Shown: positions 1-5,012 of the stretch, piece by piece
Numbering within the stretch: position 1 is the stretch's first letter
How the letters are laid out: each line of letters begins with the position of its first letter
Assembly (NCBI GenBank): GCA_002774795.1
Contig: PCYI01000008.1
Coordinates: forward strand, 3,448-9,779
Length of the DNA: 6,332 nucleotides
Reading direction: 5' to 3'
Source of the DNA: Candidatus Vogelbacteria bacterium CG10_big_fil_rev_8_21_14_0_10_51_16
Lineage (GTDB): Bacteria > Patescibacteriota > Minisyncoccia > Phycocordibacterales > JACRKE01
Notes under the pieces: model-generated
The model's input: the letters and a program-made list of their open reading frames with translations, nothing else
What the model was told of the DNA's origin: nothing
The model's database searches: none
Made by a program: the position numbers and the translations under genes

Positions 1-61
1 CTCCTGGGCGATCGTGCACACTATGCCAGCCGGCTATTAATAGTTTTAGTCAATAAAAATT

Positions 62-1075
62 ATGCCTATAGCAATCTTGATAGTGGCTCTCCTTGGTGGT
101 GGCGGTATGCTTGCCGCTCGCTCTAGTGTACCGGGAGACGTTCTGTATCCCGTGAAAGTTTCAGTAAATGAAAACCTACAAAATGCGGTTGCGGTTTCAG
201 GAGAGTCGCAGGCGCGCGTGGACGCGACTCTTGCGTTACGTCGTCTGGAAGAGGCGGCTACACTGTCTGCGGATGGAAGACTAAGCTCTGAGACCGTGGT
301 CCGACTTGAAGAGAACTTTGAATTACAAGCAAAGCGCGCGGAGGCCCGCATTGAAAAGCTTGCGGAGACTGATGCGCGGGCGGCGGCAGATATCGCCGCA
401 AACTTTGAAGTGGCTTTAGGGGCGCACGAAGCGATACTTGCTAGAGTCATGGCGGATGCTGACATAGAAACAAGTTCAGAAACAAGTACCACTCTGGTCC
501 CCATCTTACTCAAGCTCCGTGAGACACAGGGTCGGGTTGCTGGTTTACGAGCCGCCGCTGACGCTGGGGTTGAGGCACAAGGCGATGCGGATCTTGGGGC
601 TTCTGCCGAAGCGCGCCTAAATGAAGCCAGACTCTCCTTAGAAGCGGCCAAGCGTGCCTCCGCGAGGGCCGGCAGTAGCCTGAAGGCGGGGGCCGAGACA
701 CAACTTCAGGCGGCCGCAATCATGCTTGAGCGGGCCGAGGCCGAACTTGAAGCCAAAGCGCATGCCGCCTCTCTTGTCGCCTCGCGCGCGTCCGCGCGTA
801 TCTCAGAAAGCGTGGCCACTACCGTCCGGGGGGCAACAAGACTAGACCTTGACCTCTTGTTGCCAGTTTTTGATTTAAGTCTAGGCTCAGAAGTGAATCA
901 AGAAAGCGGAGCGGACACTGAAGGCACTTCTGGTAATGCGGACGAAGCCAACGATGGCCTTAATCTCGAAGTTGGCGGGGGAGTGAATGGCAACGCCGGA
1001 GATAGTGGAACGTCGGGAGTGATAGAGGGTTCTGTTAATGCAAATGTGGGAAACGGCCTCCAGCTTGGTCTGTAG
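62..1075 (+). CDS. DUF5667-type membrane-anchored protein
   Basis: The product is 337 residues. Residues 2-19 are hydrophobic (a signal anchor or signal peptide) and are followed by SSVPGDVLYPVKVSVNE (21-37). The PGDxLYPVK signature and the following charged helix (RLEEAATLSADGRLS, EENFELQAKRAEARIEKL) are what I know from DUF5667 proteins, which are common in Patescibacteria and have no settled function. Residues 50-250 are Ala/Glu/Arg-rich and probably helical or coiled-coil. The tail (about 280-337) is low-complexity Gly/Asn/Ser/Asp and ends in LGL. The protein is probably extracytoplasmic. The ATG at 62 is the only in-frame choice because TAA, TAG and TAG lie just upstream (38-49). There is no Shine-Dalgarno sequence. 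Oddly, the hydrophobic stretch starts at residue 2 with no basic residues before it, whereas the family, as I recall, usually has a cytoplasmic segment first; a shortened N terminus is possible. The family call is firm and the function unknown. Confidence 0.85.
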   Translation: MPIAILIVALLGGGGMLAARSSVPGDVLYPVKVSVNENLQNAVAVSGESQARVDATLALRRLEEAATLSADGRLSSETVVRLEENFELQAKRAEARIEKLAETDARAAADIAANFEVALGAHEAILARVMADADIETSSETSTTLVPILLKLRETQGRVAGLRAAADAGVEAQGDADLGASAEARLNEARLSLEAAKRASARAGSSLKAGAETQLQAAAIMLERAEAELEAKAHAASLVASRASARISESVATTVRGATRLDLDLLLPVFDLSLGSEVNQESGADTEGTSGNADEANDGLNLEVGGGVNGNAGDSGTSGVIEGSVNANVGNGLQLGL

Positions 1076-1095
1076 AATAAGTATAAAGATAGACC

Positions 1096-1133
1096 CAACA
1101 ACCGACCCCAACCGGGTCGGTTGTTGCATTTTG
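1096..1133 (+). terminator. Terminator hairpin after the DUF5667 gene
   Basis: CAACAACCGACCC (1096-1108) and GGGTCGGTTGTTG (1114-1126) form a perfect 13-bp stem with a 5-base loop, 20 bases after the stop codon. The following CATTTTG is only a short T run, so termination may be incomplete. The right arm also supplies the likely -35 of the next promoter. Confidence 0.75.
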
Positions 1134-1150
1134 CCAAACTGTGCTACACT
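1121..1150 (+). promoter_or_regulatory. Candidate promoter for the SWIB gene
   Basis: TTGTTG (1121-1126) is separated by 18 bases from TACACT (1145-1150). The -10 is extended by TG at 1142-1143 (TGCTACACT). The start of transcription would fall near 1157, giving a leader of about 35 bases without a Shine-Dalgarno sequence. The -35 lies inside the right arm of the upstream terminator stem. A near-identical arrangement (TTGTTT, 18 bases, TACACT) occurs on the minus strand at 6302-6331. Confidence 0.5.
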
Positions 1151-1191
1151 GTGATGATTAGTCAATAATTAGTAACCTCTTAGATACTATT

Positions 1192-1449
1192 ATGGTACGA
1201 ACAGCAAACCCGGCATTGATGAAGCCACTCGAGCTTTCCGCGGAACTGGAAGCGGTGGTGGGTAAGGGTCCGATGGCCCGTGGGGCGGTGGTAAAAGGAT
1301 TGTGGGCCTATATCAAGAAGCACGACCTGCAGAACCCTCAGAACAAGCGTAATATATTAGCCGACGACCTCTTGCGCCCTATTTTTGGCGGTAAAGACGA
1401 GGTGACCATGTTTGAGATGACGAAGCTCGCCTCCGGGCACATGAAGTAG
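1192..1449 (+). CDS. SWIB/MDM2 domain protein
   Basis: This is an 85-residue protein that is almost entirely one SWIB domain. After a short N terminus (residues 1-10), residues 11-85 carry the characteristic core: PLELSAELEAVVG, then LWAYIKKHDLQNP (38-50), NKRNI, DDLLRPIFGG and MFEMTKLASGHMK at the C terminus. The SWIB fold is known from eukaryotic chromatin remodellers and MDM2. Bacterial copies occur in Chlamydiae, in some cases fused to topoisomerase I, and as stand-alone proteins in several candidate phyla. A chromatin or topology-related role here is inference; no partner is visible nearby. The start at 1192 follows a leader with no Shine-Dalgarno sequence. The gene is monocistronic, with its own promoter and a strong terminator 55 bases after the TAG stop. 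Confidence 0.93.
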   Translation: MVRTANPALMKPLELSAELEAVVGKGPMARGAVVKGLWAYIKKHDLQNPQNKRNILADDLLRPIFGGKDEVTMFEMTKLASGHMK

Positions 1450-1503
1450 CCCTCACCACTGATGCGGATTCACGCGGATGGTAGGCGGACAGACGAGGAT
1501 AGG

Positions 1504-1531
1504 CAAAAAAACGGCGCGAGCCGCTTTTTTG
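1504..1531 (+). terminator. Rho-independent terminator after SWIB gene
   Basis: An A7 run and CGGC (1512-1515), loop GCGA (1516-1519, a GNRA tetraloop), GCCG (1520-1523), one mismatch, then T6 (1525-1530). The A and T runs can pair and extend the stem, so the element could end transcription from either side. Confidence 0.85.
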
Positions 1532-1606
1532 TTTTGCGACTGTAGTCGCAACTACTCACAAAAACGAGTGGTGGCTAACTAGCCTAAAATATCTCGCTCC
1601 GTCTTT

Positions 1607-1627
1607 GCCTGCCTGCGGTAGGTAGGC
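1607..1627. repeat. REP-like short hairpin, GCCTGCC/GGTAGGC
   Basis: GCCTGCC (1607-1613) pairs with GGTAGGC (1621-1627) with one G-T pair, plus T-A closing a 5-base GCGGT loop. Short hairpins of this type recur between genes in Parcubacteria genomes as I recall. Only one copy lies in this window, so repeat status rests on memory rather than on the sequence shown. Confidence 0.4.
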
Positions 1628-1692
1628 GAGGTACTCCGAAGCAATCCAGTGCATTACGTGAAGAAACCTAGATTGTTTCGGAGTACCTCGCC
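1625..1692. repeat. Long inverted repeat (22-bp arms)
   Basis: The arms at 1625-1646 and 1671-1692 are complementary at 21 of 22 positions; the exception is a G opposite T (wobble in RNA). The core GAGGTACTCCGAA is exactly mirrored by TTCGGAGTACCTC. The 24-base loop (1647-1670) has no clear internal structure. No T run follows, so this is not an ordinary terminator. Confidence 0.8.
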
Positions 1693-1861
1693 ACCGCTTA
1701 TAGCGGGGCCCCTCCAAAGGCGGTGACAAAGACACTTCTCAGTCTTGTGAGGTGTTACCGGCAGTCTTCTTTACTTTTCGCTCGCTTACTGATTGAATCA
1801 CCGAGGAGGAGTTCCCGAGTGCCCATGGTGGGTGCTCGACGTGCCTTGATGATGGTGGCCA

Positions 1862-1868
1862 AAGGAGG
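1862..1868 (+). promoter_or_regulatory. Strong Shine-Dalgarno sequence
   Basis: AAGGAGG lies 8 bases before the ATG at 1877 and fixes that start. It contrasts with the DUF5667, SWIB, msrAB and MerT-like genes, which lack a well-placed ribosome binding site. Confidence 0.8.
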
Positions 1869-1876
1869 CCTGGATA

Positions 1877-2491
1877 ATGAACGAGAAAGCGGAGGGGGCG
1901 AAGACGGCGAACTGGAGCTGGAAAGACGGCCAGGCCCCTGTGGTGAGGCGGATGCTTGACCTTCCCCATGAGTTTGTGGATTGGCTGGCAACCGATGTGG
2001 AGGAGGAGGAGTATATCCGGCGCTACCATCTGCTCTTGCGCGTGGCGCATGGCGAGGTGGTCTCCGAGGGCGAGGCTCTCACCGTACCGGAAATCGGCCA
2101 AGGGCTCGAGGCCCTCGCGCGAGCCCTGCCCGTCCCCAATACCGAAAGGGAAACGCGAGACTGGGTGCACAGACTGCATGCCATGACGGAGGAGGTCCGC
2201 CGACAGCGGGTGGCAGACGCGAGCCCCGTGGGCTGTCAGATAGCTCGGTACACCAAGCTTTTCGGGGATTTCTGGCGGGCGTTCGCCGGAGAGGACATCA
2301 ACTTCGTCTCCGAGCTTCCGATTTCGAGCGAAGCCCCACCCGACGGTTTCAACTTGCCCCTCTTCCGCCCACCAGTGGCGGTGAAGCCGGAGACTCTCTG
2401 GGAGCGCACCATGCGCATGTGTTTCCCGGCGACGCACTCTTTGGTGGTCCCGCCGGATTTTTCGAAGATTGCCACTGCATATCCCGCTTAG
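1877..2491 (+). CDS. Unrecognised protein, N-terminal part before in-frame TAG
   Basis: This 204-codon open frame starts at an ATG with a strong AAGGAGG site 8 bases upstream and stops at TAG 2489-2491. The same frame continues without another stop to 2899, so the original product was probably about 340 residues. I do not recognise the family. The protein looks soluble, with no signal peptide or membrane segment. It has Trp/acidic-rich helical stretches (EFVDWLATDVEEEEYIRRY, about 33-51), a probable helix DWVHRLHAMTEEVRRQR (about 95-111), then RYTKLFGDFWRAF (about 124-136) and a Pro-rich stretch (about 149-170). C-terminal context is lost if TAG is honoured. The codon pattern and composition look normal for coding sequence up to and beyond the TAG. 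It could be a recently broken gene, a two-cistron arrangement, or a gene read through at TAG. Confidence 0.7.
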   Translation: MNEKAEGAKTANWSWKDGQAPVVRRMLDLPHEFVDWLATDVEEEEYIRRYHLLLRVAHGEVVSEGEALTVPEIGQGLEALARALPVPNTERETRDWVHRLHAMTEEVRRQRVADASPVGCQIARYTKLFGDFWRAFAGEDINFVSELPISSEAPPDGFNLPLFRPPVAVKPETLWERTMRMCFPATHSLVVPPDFSKIATAYPA

Positions 2492-2521
2492 GATCCTCTA
2501 GGTGACTGGAGGGCGGTCTGG

Positions 2522-2899
2522 GTGCGCGATACTCAAGGGGCCGACCCTGTGTGGATGGGCAAGGAGATGACTCGCGAGGTGAACAGCATGAGGAATGGTT
2601 TCAGGCGGTTTGAGGATGTCTCGCTCTACCTCATCCACTACGCCTGGTTCTATTGGAGGCATCGCGAGATTCTCCCGTGCCCCTACCTGGATGCCGGAGA
2701 AGGAGAGAGAACCTTTACCACCTGTCCGACCCAGACGTTTGCCAGCCGGGGTCGCAGAAACCGCACTACTCTGATTCCTGTGCTTTACACCCAGATGCGC
2801 GGTAGGGACGATGAAGCATTTTGGCAGTTTAATCTACCAGAAAGCAATTTCTGCCAGCCCGGTCGGCAGTCCGGGCCCCGCGAGTACGTCTACGCGTAG
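2522..2899 (+). CDS. Unrecognised protein, C-terminal part after in-frame TAG
   Basis: This is the same reading frame as the 1877 gene, resuming after TAG 2489-2491. The ten codons directly after the TAG read DPLGDWRAVW and look like ordinary protein. A GTG at 2522 has GGAGGG (2508-2513) 8 bases upstream, so separate initiation or re-initiation is possible and would give 125 residues. The segment contains an aromatic-rich stretch, YLIHYAWFYWRHREILPCPY (about 37-56 of the fragment), and three Cys (LPCPY, TTCPT, NFCQP). The spacing does not match a zinc finger I can name. No family is recognised. The end at TAG 2897-2899 is followed within 45 bases by a strong hairpin. It may be the second half of one broken gene rather than an independent gene. 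Confidence 0.55.
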   Translation: MRDTQGADPVWMGKEMTREVNSMRNGFRRFEDVSLYLIHYAWFYWRHREILPCPYLDAGEGERTFTTCPTQTFASRGRRNRTTLIPVLYTQMRGRDDEAFWQFNLPESNFCQPGRQSGPREYVYA

Positions 2900-2939
2900 G
2901 CATTGGGTCCCAGTGCCCGGCCCGCTTCCTAAATTGCTA

Positions 2940-2978
2940 GGCAGGACTGCTCACTTTCTCGCCGCGAGCAGTCCTGCC
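2940..2978. repeat. 13-bp perfect hairpin in the 3' flank
   Basis: GGCAGGACTGCTC (2940-2952) and GAGCAGTCCTGCC (2966-2978) are exact reverse complements around a 13-base loop. An alternative CTCG-CCG-CGAG hairpin lies in the loop region. No T run follows, so it is more likely an mRNA-end or structured-RNA stem than a terminator. Confidence 0.7.
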
Positions 2979-2993
2979 GGCCGAGGTCGGTTG

Positions 2994-3017
2994 GGTCGGT
3001 CGACGCTGTCGCCGACC
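2994..3017. repeat. Second hairpin in the 3' flank
   Basis: GGTCGG (2994-2999), one bulged T, CGAC (3001-3004), loop GCT, GTCG (3008-3011), CCGACC (3012-3017) give a 10-bp stem with one bulge. A second GGTCGG (2985-2990) could compete for the same 3' arm. Confidence 0.6.
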
Positions 3018-3044
3018 ATTGCAGGTGGTCAAAATCCCCTGTGT

Positions 3045-3069
3045 CGAGCACGCTTCACCGCGTGCTTTT
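3045..3069 (+). terminator. Rho-independent terminator
   Basis: AGCACGC (3047-3053), loop TTCACC, GCGTGCT (3060-3066), then TTTTC. The 7-bp stem with a T run starting at 3066 would end transcripts from the 1877-2899 gene after its two preceding hairpins. Confidence 0.75.
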
Positions 3070-3093
3070 CTGATTTCCATCATACTCCCGGCG

Positions 3094-3132
3094 TTTACAA
3101 TCCCCAGTCACTAAGTGACTGGGGATTGTAAA
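3094..3132. repeat. Palindromic repeat, copy 1
   Basis: A perfect 19-bp inverted repeat around a single central A at 3113. The arm reads TTTACAATCCCCAGTCACT. The central 31 bases (3098-3128) match copy 2 (4849-4879) at 30 of 31 positions. The outer bases differ between copies yet remain paired in each. It sits between the 3045-3069 terminator and the msrAB promoter region, and no T run follows on the plus strand. Confidence 0.9.
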
Positions 3133-3148
3133 ACATCTTCTCAACAAT

Positions 3149-3177
3149 TAAGACACCAGATGTCTTGCGACTTTTTT
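3149..3177 (+). terminator. Weak hairpin plus T6, possible terminator
   Basis: AAGACA (3150-3155), loop CCAGA, TGTCTT (3161-3166), then five bases and T6 (3172-3177). The gap between stem and T run makes it a weak terminator candidate. Confidence 0.3.
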
Positions 3178-3235
3178 CGAACGGCCTGACTGAAGAAAAC
3201 GTTTTTGTGAAGCATTTAGTAGTTCATGTTCCAAG

Positions 3236-3246
3236 TATGATATTAT
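3236..3246 (+). promoter_or_regulatory. Candidate -10 region of msrAB, near-leaderless
   Basis: TATGAT (3236-3241) overlaps TATTAT (3241-3246) directly before the ATG at 3253. If TATTAT is used, transcription would begin about at the start codon; if TATGAT, a leader of only a few bases results. No good -35 is visible at the expected distance, so this is tentative. Confidence 0.4.
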
Positions 3247-3252
3247 GAGGTA

Positions 3253-4413
3253 ATGAAGCTTGCGCGCGTCATTGTTACCTTGCTGGTGGTGTTTATTGTC
3301 CTCCTCCTCGCCACATTTAGCAGTCAGTCGGCGACAGTCATACTTCCGCCATCTGATCCTGCCTCTCTGGTCGGAGAGACAGCTACCGCCATGTTCGCGG
3401 GCGGGTGCTTCTGGTGCGTAGAGGCAGACCTTGAGAAGGTGCCTGGGGTTGTCTCGGTCGTCTCGGGCTATGCCGGTGGTACATCTGCTAATCCCACCTA
3501 TGCCGACTACGCCGGTGCCGGCCACCGCGAGGTTGTGCTCGTCACTTACGACCCCGCGGTGGTCTCTTATGCTAACCTGGCCGAGTGGGTCATAAAGCAC
3601 AGCGACCCCACTGATGCCGAGGGCTCCTTTTATGATAGGGGAGCGGAGTACGCTCCAGCTCTTTACTACAAGAGCGACGATGAGCGCAGAGAAGCGGAGC
3701 GTCTAGTAGCCGCGATTGACACTCTCGGGGTTTACGACAAACTCATTGCAATCGCTATATCGCCGCGACCGCAATTTTGGCCGGCGGAGGATTATCACCA
3801 AGACTACTACCGCAAAAACTCGATAAAGTACTCCTACTACCGCAATGGGTCGGGTCGAGACGCCTTTATTGAGCGTCACTGGGGCGCGCAAGCGGGGAAG
3901 TTTACGGTGAGTGTTGCGCCCGAGGCAACGTCACCATGGGCAAGCTTTGTAAGGCCGAGCGAGACTGAATTGCGCGCACAGCTTACCCCATTACAGTATC
4001 GTGTGACGCAAGAATATGATACCGAGCCGCCTTTTGATAATGCCTACGACACCAACAAAGCGGAGGGGATTTATGTTGATGTCGTCTCGGGTGAGCCGCT
4101 CTTTTCATCACGCGACAAGTACGACTCTGGAACAGGTTGGCCATCCTTCACGCGCCCGATTACCCCGGAGGCGGTAGTATTAAAGCCAGATCGCTATCTA
4201 ATCTTTGTCCGCACAGAAGTGCGCTCGCGCTACGCCGATTCGCATCTCGGACACGTTTTTGAGGACGGCCCCACGGACTCAGCTTTAGTCCAATCAGGCT
4301 ATGCCGCCGGCCTCCGCTACTGCATGAACTCCGCCGCCTTGCAATTTGTGCCACTCGCCGACATGGCCACTGAAGGCTACGCCGACTATATACGTTTCGT
4401 TACTACAAACTAA
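3253..4413 (+). CDS. msrAB: Exported fused methionine sulfoxide reductase MsrA-MsrB
   Basis: A 386-residue fusion that reduces both S- and R-methionine sulfoxide in proteins. Residues 7-24 form a hydrophobic signal peptide or anchor, so it likely acts outside the membrane, as the Neisseria PilB-type enzyme does. The MsrA domain (about 44-210) has GCFWC (51-55, catalytic Cys52), GYAGG (72-76), GHREVV and FWPAEDYHQDYY (175-186). The MsrB domain (about 240-375) has GIYVDVVSGEPLFSS (272-286), KYDSGTGWPSF (289-299), HLGHVFEDGP (331-340) and RYCMNSAALQF (355-365, catalytic Cys357). The zinc CxxC pairs of many MsrB proteins are absent. The resolving Cys seen in SGCGWP-type relatives is Thr294, and the whole protein has only Cys52, Cys55 and Cys357. 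GAGG lies only 2 bases from the ATG, too close to be a normal ribosome site. The gene ends in TAA inside a heptamer array, 38 bases before the MerT-like gene. Confidence 0.95.
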   Translation: MKLARVIVTLLVVFIVLLLATFSSQSATVILPPSDPASLVGETATAMFAGGCFWCVEADLEKVPGVVSVVSGYAGGTSANPTYADYAGAGHREVVLVTYDPAVVSYANLAEWVIKHSDPTDAEGSFYDRGAEYAPALYYKSDDERREAERLVAAIDTLGVYDKLIAIAISPRPQFWPAEDYHQDYYRKNSIKYSYYRNGSGRDAFIERHWGAQAGKFTVSVAPEATSPWASFVRPSETELRAQLTPLQYRVTQEYDTEPPFDNAYDTNKAEGIYVDVVSGEPLFSSRDKYDSGTGWPSFTRPITPEAVVLKPDRYLIFVRTEVRSRYADSHLGHVFEDGPTDSALVQSGYAAGLRYCMNSAALQFVPLADMATEGYADYIRFVTTN

Positions 4414-4448
4414 AAACTGTAAACTAAAAACTTAAAACTTAAAACTGA
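4407..4448 (+). repeat. Six-copy 7-bp tandem array AAACTNN
   Basis: The units are AAACTAA, AAACTGT, AAACTAA, AAACTTA, AAACTTA and AAACTGA, in perfect 7-base register. The first unit contains the msrAB stop TAA (4411-4413), and the last ends 3 bases before the ATG at 4452. Unit gain or loss would change the gap to the next gene by 7 bases without touching either protein. Confidence 0.85.
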
Positions 4449-4451
4449 ACC

Positions 4452-4823
4452 ATGCATAAACTAAAAGAAGTCCTCTCCTTCTCCTGGGCCCCCGTGGTGC
4501 TCGCCTCGCTTTGTTGTCTCTCACCCGTCATTTTCGTTCTGCTCGGCGTTTCCACCATCTCTTTTGCCGGGTCGCTCGCCGATACGCTCTATGGCGATTA
4601 CAAGTGGCTCTTCCGCACAATCGGCCTCCTCGCTCTCCTTGCCTCGTTTGTTGTTTACCTACGGCGGGCTAAGGGTATTTGCACCATCGATGAGGCGAAA
4701 AAGCGCCGTAACGAGATTTTAAACTACCTCCTACTTTCTCTCATTGTCGGCATCGTCGGCTATTTCTTCTTCCTATACGTGGTGGTCGAGTACATCGGTA
4801 TCGGCCTCGGCATCTGGGGATAG
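4452..4823 (+). CDS. MerT-like three-helix membrane protein
   Basis: The product is 123 residues with three predicted membrane segments (about 13-40, 52-70 and 91-118). Cys21-Cys22 sit in the first helix (SLCCLSPVIFVLLG), and a Cys77 lies in the charged loop GICTIDEAKKRRNE after helix 2. This matches the layout of mercuric transporter MerT, which has a vicinal Cys pair in helix 1 and Cys residues in the loop between helices 2 and 3. MerT carries two loop Cys and this protein only one. No merR, merA or merP lies nearby, so mercury uptake is not established; transport of another thiophilic metal or thiol-redox transfer is possible. It follows msrAB after 38 bases and is probably co-transcribed. 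The start lacks a Shine-Dalgarno sequence and sits after an A-rich array. It ends TAG TGA. Confidence 0.7.
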   Translation: MHKLKEVLSFSWAPVVLASLCCLSPVIFVLLGVSTISFAGSLADTLYGDYKWLFRTIGLLALLASFVVYLRRAKGICTIDEAKKRRNEILNYLLLSLIVGIVGYFFFLYVVVEYIGIGLGIWG

Positions 4824-4845
4824 TGAATTAACCACTAGCAACTTA

Positions 4846-4882
4846 GTTCAATCCCCAGTCACCAAGTGACTGGGGATTGAAC
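4846..4882. repeat. Palindromic repeat, copy 2
   Basis: A perfect 17-bp inverted repeat with loop CAA. The arm reads GTTCAATCCCCAGTCAC. It lies 23 bases after the MerT-like gene and shares 30 of 31 central bases with copy 1 at 3098-3128. The three outer pairs differ from copy 1 (GTT/AAC against TTTA/TAAA) but are intact. No T run follows on either strand, though it may still shape the mRNA end. Confidence 0.9.
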
Positions 4883-4931
4883 GTTGGGCACCAGTGTTTT
4901 AGCGGTCGGTGGTATATTGCTAAGTTTGACA

Positions 4932-4968
4932 AGCAAACAAAAGGAACGCCGACCCTTGTGGGGTCGGC
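4932..4968 (-). terminator. Minus-strand terminator of the small gene pair
   Basis: On the minus strand GCCGACCC (4968-4961) and GGGTCGGC (4955-4948) form an 8-bp stem with a 5-base loop, followed by GTTCCTTTTGTTTG. It lies about 45 bases below the stop at 5013. It faces the plus-strand end at 4823 in a convergent arrangement. Confidence 0.65.
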
Positions 4969-5012
4969 TGGAGGTGAGGCTAATACTGGCGCTGTTGCCG
5001 CGCTGGGAAATA

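Larger units (their letters stand above)
1601..1733. other. Multi-stem structured element, function unknown
   Basis: No gene is supported between 1532 and 1876. Outer arms GTCTTTG (1601-1607) and CAAAGAC (1727-1733) enclose three further pairings. These are a small hairpin at 1607-1627, a 22-bp inverted repeat (1625-1646 with 1671-1692, one G-T mismatch, 24-base loop), and CACCGC (1692-1697) with GCGGTG (1720-1725). An alternative local hairpin is CCGCT-TAT-AGCGG (1694-1706), and GGGGCCCC lies at 1705-1712. Neighbouring stems share one to three bases at their ends, so not every pair can form at once. It may be a non-coding RNA, a cruciform-forming site or a small mobile or REP-like element. 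I recognise no known RNA family, and no tRNA fits. Confidence 0.55.

Noticed and set aside
1540..1740. tRNA gene, possibly a TAG suppressor
   Set aside because: No acceptor, anticodon and T-arm arrangement or GTTCRA motif could be found; the stems are too long and wrongly spaced.
1723..1959. Short plus-strand open frame before and overlapping the 1877 gene
   Set aside because: Overlaps the real gene out of frame, composition is Arg/Gly/Glu-biased, and the ribosome site at 1862-1868 serves the ATG at 1877.
1739..2475. Long minus-strand open frames opposite the 1877 gene
   Set aside because: The plus-strand gene has a strong ribosome site and protein-like sequence. The reverse frames have no credible start signal and look like shadows of GC-rich codons.
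3094..4882. Composite transposon or CRISPR formed by the two palindromes
   Set aside because: There are only two copies 1.7 kb apart, no transposase, no target-site duplication that I can see, and no spacer array.
4910..4970. Plus-strand extended -10 (TGGTATATT) followed 30 bases later by a GC stem, as a small RNA gene
   Set aside because: No -35 at proper spacing and no T run after the stem on the plus strand. The stem is better explained as the minus-strand terminator.
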